In this document: one piece after another, positions 45,336 to 55,266 of the stretch
How the letters are laid out: each line of letters opens with the position of its first letter
How positions within the stretch are numbered: position 1 is the first letter of the stretch
Assembly: GCF_900114485.1 (NCBI RefSeq)
Contig: NZ_FOTF01000007.1
Location: 1-64,000 of the forward strand
Length of the DNA: 64,000 nucleotides
Source: Loktanella salsilacus
Lineage (GTDB): Bacteria > Pseudomonadota > Alphaproteobacteria > Rhodobacterales > Rhodobacteraceae
Reading direction: 5' to 3'
Position numbers and translations under genes: made by a program
Notes under the pieces: generated by a model
What the model was told of the DNA's origin: nothing
Seen by the model: the letters and a program-made list of their open reading frames with translations, nothing else
Databases searched by the model: none

Positions 45336-46448
45336 TTACCCTGCTGGCGGCGGCGGCGGCATGACGGTGAAAAGCTGTGCAAGTTCCGTATCCACGGCAG
45401 CCTTCCAGCCGTCCTGACCTTGGGTCCAGACCATCGTATCGCGGCCAAGCGCGCCTTCGGTCACCTTGCGGCCCATTGCGGCCTTAGAAAACGGACCCGT
45501 CGTCTGGCCTGCAATGGCGATATGCCAAACATGCTCCACCGGAGGGGGGGGCGGCGGCGGGGCCGCAGCGGCGACGCTTGGCTGCGGCATCTGACCCCAA
45601 GGGCCGGATTGCACCATATTGCCCATCTGCATGCCCAGACCTGCGCCCATGCCCATGCCCATCGCCTGGCCTGCTGCGCTACCCGGCTGGGTCATCGCCT
45701 CTGCGGCTTTCCACTTCATATGCTCGTCCAGATTGCCCGCGATACCGCGGCTGGTGCGGGCGTCCAGCGCCTTTTCCACAGCCTCTGGCAGGCTGATGTT
45801 TTCGATATAAAGCTCTGGGATCGTAATGCCGTAGGCGGTCATGGTGGCGTCAATCGCCTTGGCGACCAGATCGCCCATGTCCTTGGTATTCGCCGCCATA
45901 TCCAGTGCGGGAATGCCGGACGCGGCCAGTGCGCGGCTGAATTCCTGCACGATGACATTGCGGATCTGATAGCTGATCTCATCCGCCGTAAACTCGCCAT
46001 CCGTGCCGACGATTTCGCGCATAAAGACAGCCGGATCGCTGACCTTGATCGCATAGGTGCCATAGGCGCGCAGGCGGATCGGGCCGAATTCGGGATCGCG
46101 CAGCATGATCGGATTCTTGGTGCCCCACTTCAGATCGGTAAAGCGGGTCGTATTGATGAAATAGATTTCCGATTTGAACGGGCTTTGAAAGCCGTGATCC
46201 CAATGCTGTAGGGACGTCATGATCGGCATGTTGTTGGTTTCCAGCATATACATGCCGGGGGTAAAGACATCGGCCAGCTGACCTTCGTGAACGAAAACAG
46301 CAGCCTGACCTTCGCGAACCGTCAGTTTGGCACCATACTTAATCTCGTGGCCGTGACGTTCAAACCGCCAGACCATCGTGTCGCGGGTGTCGTCGGTCCA
46401 CTGAATAACGTCGATGAACTGGCCAGAAAGGAAGTCGAGAATACCCAT
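45336..46448 (-). CDS. SPFH-domain protein with C-terminal GYF_2 domain (YdjI-like)
   Basis: The 370-residue product has an SPFH region in roughly the first 250 residues (the so-called virion-core-like family: VIQWTDDTRDTMVWRFER, GAKLTVREGQAAVFVHEGQ), then a Gly/Met-rich linker (AMGMGMGAGLGMQMG), a run of prolines and a C-terminal GYF_2 domain (VWHIAIAGQTTGPFSKAAMG). SPFH proteins scaffold membrane microdomains; GYF domains bind proline-rich partners. Its own proline run could be self-recognition. It starts 27 bases downstream of the DUF2927 lipoprotein gene. Confidence 0.85.
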   Translation of the reverse strand: MGILDFLSGQFIDVIQWTDDTRDTMVWRFERHGHEIKYGAKLTVREGQAAVFVHEGQLADVFTPGMYMLETNNMPIMTSLQHWDHGFQSPFKSEIYFINTTRFTDLKWGTKNPIMLRDPEFGPIRLRAYGTYAIKVSDPAVFMREIVGTDGEFTADEISYQIRNVIVQEFSRALAASGIPALDMAANTKDMGDLVAKAIDATMTAYGITIPELYIENISLPEAVEKALDARTSRGIAGNLDEHMKWKAAEAMTQPGSAAGQAMGMGMGAGLGMQMGNMVQSGPWGQMPQPSVAAAAPPPPPPPVEHVWHIAIAGQTTGPFSKAAMGRKVTEGALGRDTMVWTQGQDGWKAAVDTELAQLFTVMPPPPPAG

Positions 46449-46475
46449 GTCAGGCTCCTATGTAAGTCGGTCTAA

Positions 46476-47462
46476 TCAGCTGGCCTTGTCCGTGCCCAGC
46501 AGTTCCTTAGCGATGACCCGCGCAATCGGTGCCGCCTCTGCTGCGGACATGCCGGTTTTAAAGCGCTTGTCGTAAAGCATCTTAAGCAGCAGTTCGTCAT
46601 GGCGGGTCAGCAGGCCGAATTCTTCGTCGTCGTTAAAGATCGAAGGCCGCGCCTGCGGGCTGTCGTTAGCAAGTCCAAGGCCCTGCGACAGTTCTTCGTG
46701 GATGCAAGATGTCGTCAACAGGGTCGGGTGTTCGGCGCGGATCACGGCGACGGCCTTGGCATAACTCGCAGAGCCGCCTTCGGAAAAGGCGATGACGATG
46801 CACAGCTGATCGCGGGGCAGGTTCATGATCGCCCGCAGGCTGCTGCCGCCGATACCGGGCACCAGTTCGCGTAGGCGCGTCTCATACCCGGCGCGGTCAT
46901 CTTCGGACAAGAACAGCACGTGATAGTTGGCGTTATTATCGGTCATGCTGATCGGTACGCCTGATACCCGCGACAGCCGCGCGGCATAGGCCGCAACGCT
47001 GGCACGGTCCTTGCTGCGTCGATCCGCCGTGACCGAGGGGCCGAATTCCACCGACATGCGGATCGGCTGATCCCACCGCCGCAGGCGCGATTCCGTGGCC
47101 TGTGCGCGCAGGAAATCACCGTCCGTGACGTATTCGTCAAATAGGGCAATGCGGACAAAGTTTCGTGCCAGCATTGTGTCTGTGAACGGGGTGTCCGAGC
47201 CGCCGCCGTCGCTGCGCAGCAACCCTTGGGTAATCAGATCGTTCTGCAGGCGTTGGTAATATACCTTGAGCGCCGCGCTTTCGGCGCTGACGGGCGGCAC
47301 CGTTTCCGGTGCGGGCGCTGGCTGCGGCGTGCGCACAATGGGGCGGGCGACCTGCTGAGGGATCACCGGCGTGACCGCGACATCCGCCGGGGTCGTGCAG
47401 GCGGACAGCGCAGCAAGCCCCGCTGCCATCATCCCAACACGCAATGCCGCCCGCTTTGTCAT
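46476..47462 (-). CDS. DUF2927 lipoprotein, zincin-like
   Basis: The 328-residue product has a lipoprotein signal (lipobox LSAC), a Pro-rich spacer, then a DUF2927 domain. The motif IHEELSQGLGLANDSPQA looks like a metzincin-type zinc site (HE...LGL.ND), followed by LTRHDELLLKMLYD, also conserved in this family. A periplasmic peptidase is plausible but not shown; the third metal ligand is not certain. It begins three bases downstream of the telA-like gene and is translated with it. Confidence 0.75.
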   Translation of the reverse strand: MTKRAALRVGMMAAGLAALSACTTPADVAVTPVIPQQVARPIVRTPQPAPAPETVPPVSAESAALKVYYQRLQNDLITQGLLRSDGGGSDTPFTDTMLARNFVRIALFDEYVTDGDFLRAQATESRLRRWDQPIRMSVEFGPSVTADRRSKDRASVAAYAARLSRVSGVPISMTDNNANYHVLFLSEDDRAGYETRLRELVPGIGGSSLRAIMNLPRDQLCIVIAFSEGGSASYAKAVAVIRAEHPTLLTTSCIHEELSQGLGLANDSPQARPSIFNDDEEFGLLTRHDELLLKMLYDKRFKTGMSAAEAAPIARVIAKELLGTDKAS

Positions 47463-47465
47463 GTT

Positions 47466-48635
47466 TTAAGCGCCTTTTGCCGGAGTATTGCGCGATTTGG
47501 CCGAGGCCAGCGTGGTTTTCAAATCCTGCTCCATCTTTTGCAGGTCTGCCTCTGCCGCGGCGCGCTTGCGCTTGCCTTCGTCGGCGATGGACAGGCTTTC
47601 GTCGATCGTCGCGATCAGATCGGCGTTCGCGGCCTTCACGGCATCGATATCAAACACGCCGCGTTCGATTTCCGTGCGGATCGCGGTATTCGCATCGCGC
47701 AGGTTCTTGGCGTTGGCCTTCAGCAGGTCATTGGTCAGATCATTCGCCTCGCGCACCGCGCCCGCCGCTTGGGCCGACCGCTGGATCGTCACCGCCTGCG
47801 CCAGTTGCGTTTCCCACAAAGGCACCGTGTTCAGCAGGGTCGAGTTGATCTTGGTCACAAGGCTCTTGTCGTTTTCCTGCACCAACCGGATCGACGGCAG
47901 CGATTGCATCGTCACCTGACGGGTCAGTTTCAGATCATGCACCCGGCGTTCCAGATCGTCCCGCGCAGAGCGCAGATCGCGCAGTTGCTGCGCTTCCATG
48001 ACGCTGCCCGCTTCTGGCACAGCGGCGACAGCTGCCTCTTTCGCGGGGATTTCTTCGGCGTCGATGCGGGCCAGACGCGCTTCGCCAGCGACGATATACA
48101 GGCCAAGCTCGTCATAGAACGCCAGCGTCTTGGTATACAGCCGGTCGAGGGATTCGATATCCTTCATCAGCATGGTTTCATGGCCCAGCAGATCGTCGGT
48201 GATCTTGTCGATCTGGGTTTGCACGTCCTCATACTTGGCGACGAATTTCGACAACGGCGTCGCACGGCCCAGCAGCTTGTCGAACCAGCTTTGCTTGCGG
48301 TTCGGGTCCAGTTCGGCCACGGAAAAGCCGCGGATTGTGCTGACGATGCTGCGCAGGCTTTCACCCGCCGGGCCCACGTCCTTATTGCGCACGCCCGATA
48401 GCATATCTTGGGAAATCTGCTGCAATCCGGCCTGCGCGGCAGTGCCAAAGGTCACGATAGAGTTCGTGTCCGTCAGATCAATCTCGTTCATGCGTCGGGT
48501 GATCGCCTCTGATGTGGATTTGTCGGCGGTATCCAGCGTGACCATTTCCGCAGGCGGTTCGGGCAGCACGACGGCCGTCATTTTCTCCACATCGGCAAGG
48601 GTTGCCTGTGCGCGGTCGCGAGTCGTGTCAGCCAT
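47466..48635 (-). CDS. TelA/toxic-anion-resistance family protein
   Basis: The 389-residue cytoplasmic protein is largely alpha-helical coiled coil, with the TelA-type segments GVRNKDVGPAGESLRSIV, KYEDVQTQIDKITDDLLGHE, FYDELGLYIVAGE and QNDKSLVTKINSTLLNTVPL. The family was named for tellurite resistance but is tied more generally to envelope stress and partners with XpaC. It starts three bases downstream of the xpaC-like gene. No tellurite-reducing or Ter-domain genes are in the window. Confidence 0.9.
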   Translation of the reverse strand: MADTTRDRAQATLADVEKMTAVVLPEPPAEMVTLDTADKSTSEAITRRMNEIDLTDTNSIVTFGTAAQAGLQQISQDMLSGVRNKDVGPAGESLRSIVSTIRGFSVAELDPNRKQSWFDKLLGRATPLSKFVAKYEDVQTQIDKITDDLLGHETMLMKDIESLDRLYTKTLAFYDELGLYIVAGEARLARIDAEEIPAKEAAVAAVPEAGSVMEAQQLRDLRSARDDLERRVHDLKLTRQVTMQSLPSIRLVQENDKSLVTKINSTLLNTVPLWETQLAQAVTIQRSAQAAGAVREANDLTNDLLKANAKNLRDANTAIRTEIERGVFDIDAVKAANADLIATIDESLSIADEGKRKRAAAEADLQKMEQDLKTTLASAKSRNTPAKGA

Positions 48636-48638
48636 CTA

Positions 48639-49514
48639 TCAGTCCTGTCTGTCTGCGATGCCTTCGCGCGCCAGACGGTCGCGCAGCACCTTGATTTCGA
48701 TATCCATATCACTGCGGTCGTCATCTAACAAACGCGCGGTGCGGGCATTAAAGTTCCGGTCCAGATCATCCAGCAGCGCGACATAGGCCTCGCGGGCCTG
48801 GGGACTGGGTTTGCGCCGGGTCAGATCGACGAACTTGGTCGTCGCATCCGTGGCACCCTGCAAATAGACGCCCAGAAACTTGCGGGCCGAGGTCATATCG
48901 CGCGGGTCTTCTTCGACCGTGCGAATCATGGTGAGGGCGGTGGACTGAAAAGCGGCGACGCGGGTCTGCAGCGGACGGTCGCCCAGCGCCGTGATCTGCG
49001 CCATCATGGCGGACAAATGCGCTTCTGCCTCTTCGACGACGCGGGCGACGCGGTCTTGTTGAAAGCTGTCGACGCCAGCCAAGCGTTTGTTTTGCAACGG
49101 ATCAATGCCAAAGGCCGCCAGATGCGCGGCGGTGGCGACGATGCCATAGATGGCACTGCCAAGCAGCCCGTCGCTGCCCGTCGCCGTAGCAAGCGCGACG
49201 CCAAGACCTGTCAGCAGCGCGGCAAGGATCTTGCGCGGCAAGGCAGGGCGCCGCGCGACGCTGCGCGCTTGCCATGCCGCCGTCGCCCGTAAGCCGCCGC
49301 GCAGCAGCCAAGCGCCAAGGCCCAAGGCCGCAGCCCCCGCAATCCCTGTCGCCAGCCCGGCCGGATCGCTGCCAAGCGACGCAAAAAGCAAGATTGCCGG
49401 CGGCACCAGCATCAGGTTCGCCCGCGCGCCGACCGGATCAACCACTGGTCGCTGCTGCACATGACCAGCAGGCGTAGCGCCGGGGCTAAATTTACCGCCG
49501 TAAGATTTCGCCAT
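48639..49514 (-). CDS. XpaC-like membrane protein
   Basis: The 291-residue product matches the family annotated as 5-bromo-4-chloroindolyl phosphate hydrolysis protein (XpaC). Several hydrophobic helices occupy about residues 35-150, then comes a helical cytoplasmic domain with DRVARVVEEAEAHLSAMM and the MTSARKFLGVYLQGATDAT motif. xpaC and telA genes are commonly adjacent, as here. No phosphatase motif is present, so the family name should not be read as an activity. Its ATG touches the stop of the small membrane-protein gene. Confidence 0.85.
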   Translation of the reverse strand: MAKSYGGKFSPGATPAGHVQQRPVVDPVGARANLMLVPPAILLFASLGSDPAGLATGIAGAAALGLGAWLLRGGLRATAAWQARSVARRPALPRKILAALLTGLGVALATATGSDGLLGSAIYGIVATAAHLAAFGIDPLQNKRLAGVDSFQQDRVARVVEEAEAHLSAMMAQITALGDRPLQTRVAAFQSTALTMIRTVEEDPRDMTSARKFLGVYLQGATDATTKFVDLTRRKPSPQAREAYVALLDDLDRNFNARTARLLDDDRSDMDIEIKVLRDRLAREGIADRQD

Positions 49515-49717
49515 CAGTCAGCCCCCAGCAATCCGGTGCTGACCCCGGTGGTCAGTGCGAATAAAAAGATAAAAGCGATCATGCGCACCGGGCCGGGCAG
49601 GCCCTGCGGTGTGCTGGCGTCCTCTTGCGTGGATGCCGTCCGCAGCGCTGCAATCCCCGCCATCGCGACGATGGCAAGGCCGCAAAGCAGCGTCAGGAAC
49701 AGTATCAATCGGGCCAT
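49514..49717 (-). CDS. Small two-helix membrane protein heading the stress cluster
   Basis: The 67-residue product has two predicted membrane helices (residues 3-25 and about 45-62) joined by a short polar loop (RTASTQEDASTPQG). It overlaps the xpaC-like start by one base, so it is probably the first gene of that operon. No family is recognised. Confidence 0.6.
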   Translation of the reverse strand: MARLILFLTLLCGLAIVAMAGIAALRTASTQEDASTPQGLPGPVRMIAFIFLFALTTGVSTGLLGAD

Positions 49718-49797
49718 GGCGGAACACTCGCGCAGTCAGTTACAGCCGATAGGTAATCAGGCTCACCCCAATTTGCGAGGTATTTTCGCCACAAAGG

Positions 49798-50832
49798 TCA
49801 GTCCCGGCGTGGTCCACGCTTAGGCGAGGCCGATTTGCTTGGCCCTGATTTAGAAGGCCCCGACTTAGAAAGGCCGGCCTTTGGTGGTCCCGATTTAGAA
49901 GGACCAGCTTTTGAAGGACCAGCCTTTGAAAATCCAGCCTTTGATGGCCCGGATTTCACATCACCTGATTTCGCAGGTCCGCTGCGCGCCGCGCTGCCCT
50001 TTGCAGGACCGCCCTGACCGCCTTCACCGCGCGTCGCGCCTGCGCCGGGTTTCATCACGCGGGTCAAGGGCTTGCGGGCGCGCGGTTTTTGCGGCTCCGG
50101 CGACTCTAGCCCCAGTTGCTCGCGCAGCACGCGGCCTTTGACCTCTTCCACAGCGCCAGCTTCCAGCTTGCCCAGTTGGAATGGGCCATAGCTGACGCGG
50201 ATCAGACGGTTCACGGTGGTATTCACCGCTTCCATCGCGCGGCGAATTTCACGGTTTTTGCCTTCGCGGATGCTGATCGTCAGCCAAGCGTTCGCGCCTT
50301 GCTGGCGGTCAAAGGTCACAAGCATCGGCTGATAATCAATGCCGTCCACGGTGATACCTTTGCGCAGCTCGTCCAAGCGCGCCTCTGACACCGATCCGTT
50401 GATCCGCACGCGGTAACGGCGCAGCCAGCCGGTGCTGGGCAGTTCCAGCCGCCGCTTGATGCCGCCGTCGTTGGTCAGCAGCAGCAACCCTTCGGAATTG
50501 ATGTCGAGCCGTCCGACCGACATCACGCGGGGCATGTCTTCTGGCAGGTTGTCAAAGACCGTCGCGCGGTCCTTTTCATCCTTGGCGGACGTCACAAGGC
50601 CAGCAGGCTTGTGATACAGCCACAGGCGCGCGACCTCTGGCTGGCCAACAGGCTTGCCATCCACAACGATGCGGTCGCGGTCCGTGATGTTCAGCGCGGG
50701 GCTGGTGATGGTCTTGCCATTCACCGACACGCGGCCTTCGCTAATCATACGTTCCGCATCCCTGCGCGAGGCGATGCCGGCGCGGGACAAAACTTTGGCG
50801 ATTCGGTCGCCCTCAGGGGGGGTATTGCTCAT
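49798..50832 (-). CDS. rluB: RluB/RsuA-family pseudouridine synthase with repeat-rich basic tail
   Basis: The 344-residue enzyme makes pseudouridine in rRNA. An S4 domain (RIAKVLSRAGIASRRDAERMI) is followed by the catalytic Asp in GRLDINSEGLLLLTNDG and the REGKNREIRRAME motif. The last 90 or so residues are a low-complexity tail built on Gly-Pro-Ser-Lys-Ser/Ala units, very basic and probably disordered. RluB (23S) is the usual name for alphaproteobacterial members; the exact target is inferred. It is divergent from tadA. Confidence 0.9.
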   Translation of the reverse strand: MSNTPPEGDRIAKVLSRAGIASRRDAERMISEGRVSVNGKTITSPALNITDRDRIVVDGKPVGQPEVARLWLYHKPAGLVTSAKDEKDRATVFDNLPEDMPRVMSVGRLDINSEGLLLLTNDGGIKRRLELPSTGWLRRYRVRINGSVSEARLDELRKGITVDGIDYQPMLVTFDRQQGANAWLTISIREGKNREIRRAMEAVNTTVNRLIRVSYGPFQLGKLEAGAVEEVKGRVLREQLGLESPEPQKPRARKPLTRVMKPGAGATRGEGGQGGPAKGSAARSGPAKSGDVKSGPSKAGFSKAGPSKAGPSKSGPPKAGLSKSGPSKSGPSKSASPKRGPRRD

Positions 50833-50896
50833 CCCTGACGCATAGCGCCTTTCGCGGGGGCTTGCCAGAGCGGGGCAGGGGCGGGCATGAGATGCC

Positions 50897-51343
50897 ATGA
50901 CATTTCGCAGCTACATGCAGATCGCTCTTGATGAAGCGCAGGCCGCCGCCGCCCGCGGCGAGGTGCCGGTCGGGGCCGTGATCGCCGGACCGGACGGTGT
51001 GCTGGCGCAGGCTGGCAACCGCACAAGGGAACTGTTTGATCCCACCGCCCATGCCGAAGTGCTGGCGATCCGCGCGGCTTGCGCGGCGCTGGGGCAGGAA
51101 CGTCTGACGGGCTATGATCTTTATGTGTCGCTAGAGCCTTGCCCAATGTGCGCCGCCGCCATTTCCAACGCCCGTATCGCACGGCTGTATTACGGGGCCG
51201 CAGATCCGAAATCCGGCGGCGTGGCGCAGGGGCCGCGCATTTTTGCCCAGCCGCAGTGCCACCACGCGCCGCAAGTCTATGACGGTATCAACGCGACGGC
51301 GTCAGAGGCGTTGCTCAAAGATTTCTTTGCGCAGCGCCGCTGA
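50897..51343 (+). CDS. tadA: tRNA-specific adenosine deaminase
   Basis: The 148-residue enzyme converts A34 to inosine in tRNA-Arg(ACG). The zinc site is H52-A-E54 (HAEVLAI) and C82-x2-C85 (PCPMC); Glu54 is the proton shuttle. The KSGGV-like DPKSGGVAQGPRIF segment is typical. It is divergent from rluB across 64 bases. Confidence 0.95.
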   Translation: MTFRSYMQIALDEAQAAAARGEVPVGAVIAGPDGVLAQAGNRTRELFDPTAHAEVLAIRAACAALGQERLTGYDLYVSLEPCPMCAAAISNARIARLYYGAADPKSGGVAQGPRIFAQPQCHHAPQVYDGINATASEALLKDFFAQRR

Positions 51344-51367
51344 TGATTTTTCGGGGGGAATTCGGGG

Positions 51368-52051
51368 CTAGATGCTGATGATTTCCATCACCTCTGGCGT
51401 TTTAACGTCCACACCCGGCAGTCCGTCGATCAGCACTTGTGCATCTTGGGCCAGCGCAGGAAAGGTTTTATAGTGGCAGGGGATCACGGTTGAAAAATTG
51501 AAATACCGTTTCGCCGCATAGGCCGCGCGGGCCATGTCCATAGTGTAATGACCACCAGCACATAGGATGCCGATATCGGGTTTGTGCAAGTCGCCCATCC
51601 AGTCCATGTCGGCCATGATGTCCGTATCGCCGCTGACATAGATCGTGTGCCCTTCACCGGCGATCATAAAACCAGCCTCGTGCCCAGCATATCGAGGGCC
51701 GTCCTCAGTTTCGATCGAGGACGAATGCACCGCGTTCACCATTGTGACCTTGGCCCCGTTCAGATCGACCGTGCCACCTTTGTTAAAGCCAATTGCATCT
51801 TCGCCGCCCAGCAGCGCGCAGATTTCAGGGATGCCCACCAGAACAGCGCCGGTTTCTTTCAAGATCGCGGCGGCATTTGCCGTATGATCGCCGTGACCAT
51901 GCGTCAGCAGAACATGGGTCGCGCCAGCGATGGCATCGGCCCGGTTGTCCGCGGGAAAGGATGGATTGCCGTCTAGCCAAGGGTCGATCAGCAGCACAGC
52001 GTTTTCGATCTCGATGCGAAAGCTGGCATGGCCAAGCCAGATGATATTCAT
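51368..52051 (-). CDS. UPF0173 metal-dependent hydrolase
   Basis: The 227-residue metallo-beta-lactamase-fold protein has THGHGDHT as the first metal motif, the later histidine in NAVHSSS, and the aspartate in VSGDTDIM, ending with IPCHYKTFP. This pattern is that of UPF0173, a family related to UlaG/RomA lactonases without an assigned substrate. It is convergent with tadA. A terminator for the upstream LysM gene separates the two minus-strand genes. Confidence 0.9.
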   Translation of the reverse strand: MNIIWLGHASFRIEIENAVLLIDPWLDGNPSFPADNRADAIAGATHVLLTHGHGDHTANAAAILKETGAVLVGIPEICALLGGEDAIGFNKGGTVDLNGAKVTMVNAVHSSSIETEDGPRYAGHEAGFMIAGEGHTIYVSGDTDIMADMDWMGDLHKPDIGILCAGGHYTMDMARAAYAAKRYFNFSTVIPCHYKTFPALAQDAQVLIDGLPGVDVKTPEVMEIISI

Positions 52052-52071
52052 AAGGGCACGCTCCAGAATTG

Positions 52072-52104
52072 AAAAAGGGGGCAGACCGGGATGGTCTGCC
52101 CCCC
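52072..52104 (-). terminator. Rho-independent terminator after the LysM gene
   Basis: On the minus strand GGGGCAGACC-ATCCC-GGTCTGCCCC forms a 10-bp or longer stem followed by CTTTTTC, 27 bases beyond the LysM gene stop. Confidence 0.9.
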
Positions 52105-52130
52105 GTGTTCAGGGTTGTAGCGCGAAAGGC

Positions 52131-52571
52131 TTAGGCGTCCTGCGGAATCCGCAGCATCTGGCCCGGATAGATCTTGTCGGGGTGCGACAGCATCGGCTTG
52201 TTGGCCTCGAAAATCGCATGGTAAGCGCTGGCTTTACCCATGGTTTCCTGCGCGATGGCGGACAGGGTGTCGCCCTTTTTCACAGTGTAAAAGACGGGCT
52301 CTGCCGCGTCTTCGGCTTCGACTGCGTCTTCAACCGCAGCCACGCCGTCCACGTTGCCGACGGCTAGGATCAGCTTTTCTTTTGCTTCTTGCGTCAGGGC
52401 TTTGCCCTTGGACGTCACGGTGACTTTGTCGCCGTCAACCTTGATGTCCACGTCCTTGGCGTCGAGGCCCAGATCGGTGACTTCTTTGTTCAGCGCCTCA
52501 GCCGAGGGGCCCTCGTCGCCGTGGCCGGTCAGCTTCTTGCCGGCGTTCTTTACGAAGTTCCAAAGTCCCAT
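52131..52571 (-). CDS. BON-LysM protein (Kbp/YgaU-like)
   Basis: The 146-residue product has a BON domain (DVDIKVDGDKVTVTSKG, residues about 30-85) and a C-terminal LysM (YTVKKGDTLSAIAQETMG to YPGQMLRIP). E. coli Kbp with the same layout binds potassium in the cytoplasm. There is no signal peptide here, which fits Kbp more than a wall-binding protein. It is divergent from gatC. Confidence 0.85.
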   Translation of the reverse strand: MGLWNFVKNAGKKLTGHGDEGPSAEALNKEVTDLGLDAKDVDIKVDGDKVTVTSKGKALTQEAKEKLILAVGNVDGVAAVEDAVEAEDAAEPVFYTVKKGDTLSAIAQETMGKASAYHAIFEANKPMLSHPDKIYPGQMLRIPQDA

Positions 52572-52753
52572 GGTCGTATCCTCAGATCATTGCGCGGCCC
52601 ATGCTGGGGCGCGTCCTGCGGGTAAACCTAGGGCGGCATTGTTCATGCGACAAGTTGTCATGTGACACCGCGTGGCGGCAAATGGTTGTGGCGGACGCGG
52701 GGGCGGGGTAAATGCGGGGCCAACACACCCTGCAACGATGTTTCGGAGTCCGC

Positions 52754-53040
52754 ATGGCCATTGATACAGACACCGCCCGCCGCGTGGCGAAACTCGCCCG
52801 GATCAAGGTCGAGGACGCCGCCCTGCCAGCGCTGGCACAAGAATTCAGCGCGATTCTGGGCTTTATCGAACAGTTGAACGAAGTCGATGTCGACGGCATC
52901 GAGCCGATGACCAGCGTCACGCCGCAGCGCCTTTACCGCCGCGAAGACGTCGTCACCGACGGCAATCAGCAGGCCGCCGTGCTCGCCAATGCCCCCGATG
53001 CCCGTGAAGGGTTCTTTGCCGTGCCGAAGGTGGTGGAATA

Positions 53041-53041
<1 letters not shown>
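52754..53041 (+). CDS. gatC: Aspartyl/glutamyl-tRNA amidotransferase subunit C
   Basis: The 95-residue subunit wraps GatA and GatB in the complex that amidates Glu-tRNA(Gln) and Asp-tRNA(Asn). [19 protein letters not shown] and [13 protein letters not shown] are family motifs. ATG at 52754 gives the normal length. The stop shares a base with the gatA start. gatB is not in the window. Confidence 0.94.
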
Positions 53042-54522
<1,481 letters not shown>

Positions 54523-54558
54523 CATCAGTGCGATCTTTGATTTGAAAAGGCCTTTGCC

Positions 54559-55266
54559 GTGATCCGTTCCTTTGCATTCTTGGGTGTCGCTGCGACGCTT
54601 GCTGCCTGTGCCCCGCAGGTGCCCGATAGCGGGCGGGCTGTGGCGCAGGCGCAATCTGCAAGCCAGACCTCGACTTTTAACGCCCCCGCGCAGGTCGCGG
54701 CGACGCCGTTGTCCGGCGGTCTTGCCGATCCGTCCGCAGCGGTGAACCCGTCAGAGCTTGCCGCATTGGGCATTGGCAGCGGTGCACCGGTGGGGCTAGC
54801 GCAGGCACAAGCGCAGCAAGTCCCGCTAGAGGCGTCGCCACAGAACCCGCAGCCGGCGCTGGCCAGCAATCCCGGCCTGTCGGACGAGCAGTCGTTTACT
54901 GCCGTCTCTAGCCGCGAGACTATCGAAAGCGACGCAGAGCGCCGTGCCCAGCAGATCGCGCAACGCCAAGTCGTGATGCCAAGCGCCTTGCCGCAGCGGC
55001 CAAGCGATACGGGTCCGAACATCGTCGAATACGCGCTGAAGGCACCGAATCGCAAAGGGCAGGAATGGTATTCCCGCTCTATCTTTGCGGGGCAGGGCAA
55101 GTTCCAGCGCAACTGTGCGACCTATAATTCGCCCGATGCAGCGCAGCGCGATTTCTTGGCGCGGGGCGGTCCGGACAAAGACCCGCGCGGACTTGATCCT
55201 GACGGCGACGGCTTTGCCTGCGGCTGGGATCCGGCACCGTTTCTGCTGGCAGAGGGCGGAAACTGA
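54559..55266 (+). CDS. Lipoprotein with calcium-loop (excalibur-like) C-terminus
   Basis: The 235-residue product has a lipoprotein signal (lipobox LAAC), a long Ala/Gln/Ser-rich middle region and a C-terminal domain with NCATYNSPDAAQRDFLARGG and DPDGDGFACGWDP. The last motif resembles the excalibur calcium-binding loop, with two cysteines likely paired. GTG at 54559 is used, eight bases after AAAAGG. It overlaps the probable start of the amidase gene by four bases, which suggests a shared envelope function. Confidence 0.78.
   Translation: MIRSFAFLGVAATLAACAPQVPDSGRAVAQAQSASQTSTFNAPAQVAATPLSGGLADPSAAVNPSELAALGIGSGAPVGLAQAQAQQVPLEASPQNPQPALASNPGLSDEQSFTAVSSRETIESDAERRAQQIAQRQVVMPSALPQRPSDTGPNIVEYALKAPNRKGQEWYSRSIFAGQGKFQRNCATYNSPDAAQRDFLARGGPDKDPRGLDPDGDGFACGWDPAPFLLAEGGN

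Noticed and set aside
47226-48401. 391-codon plus-strand frame over the telA-like gene
   Set aside because: Antisense to TelA with low-complexity His/Arg/Gln content and no start-site support.
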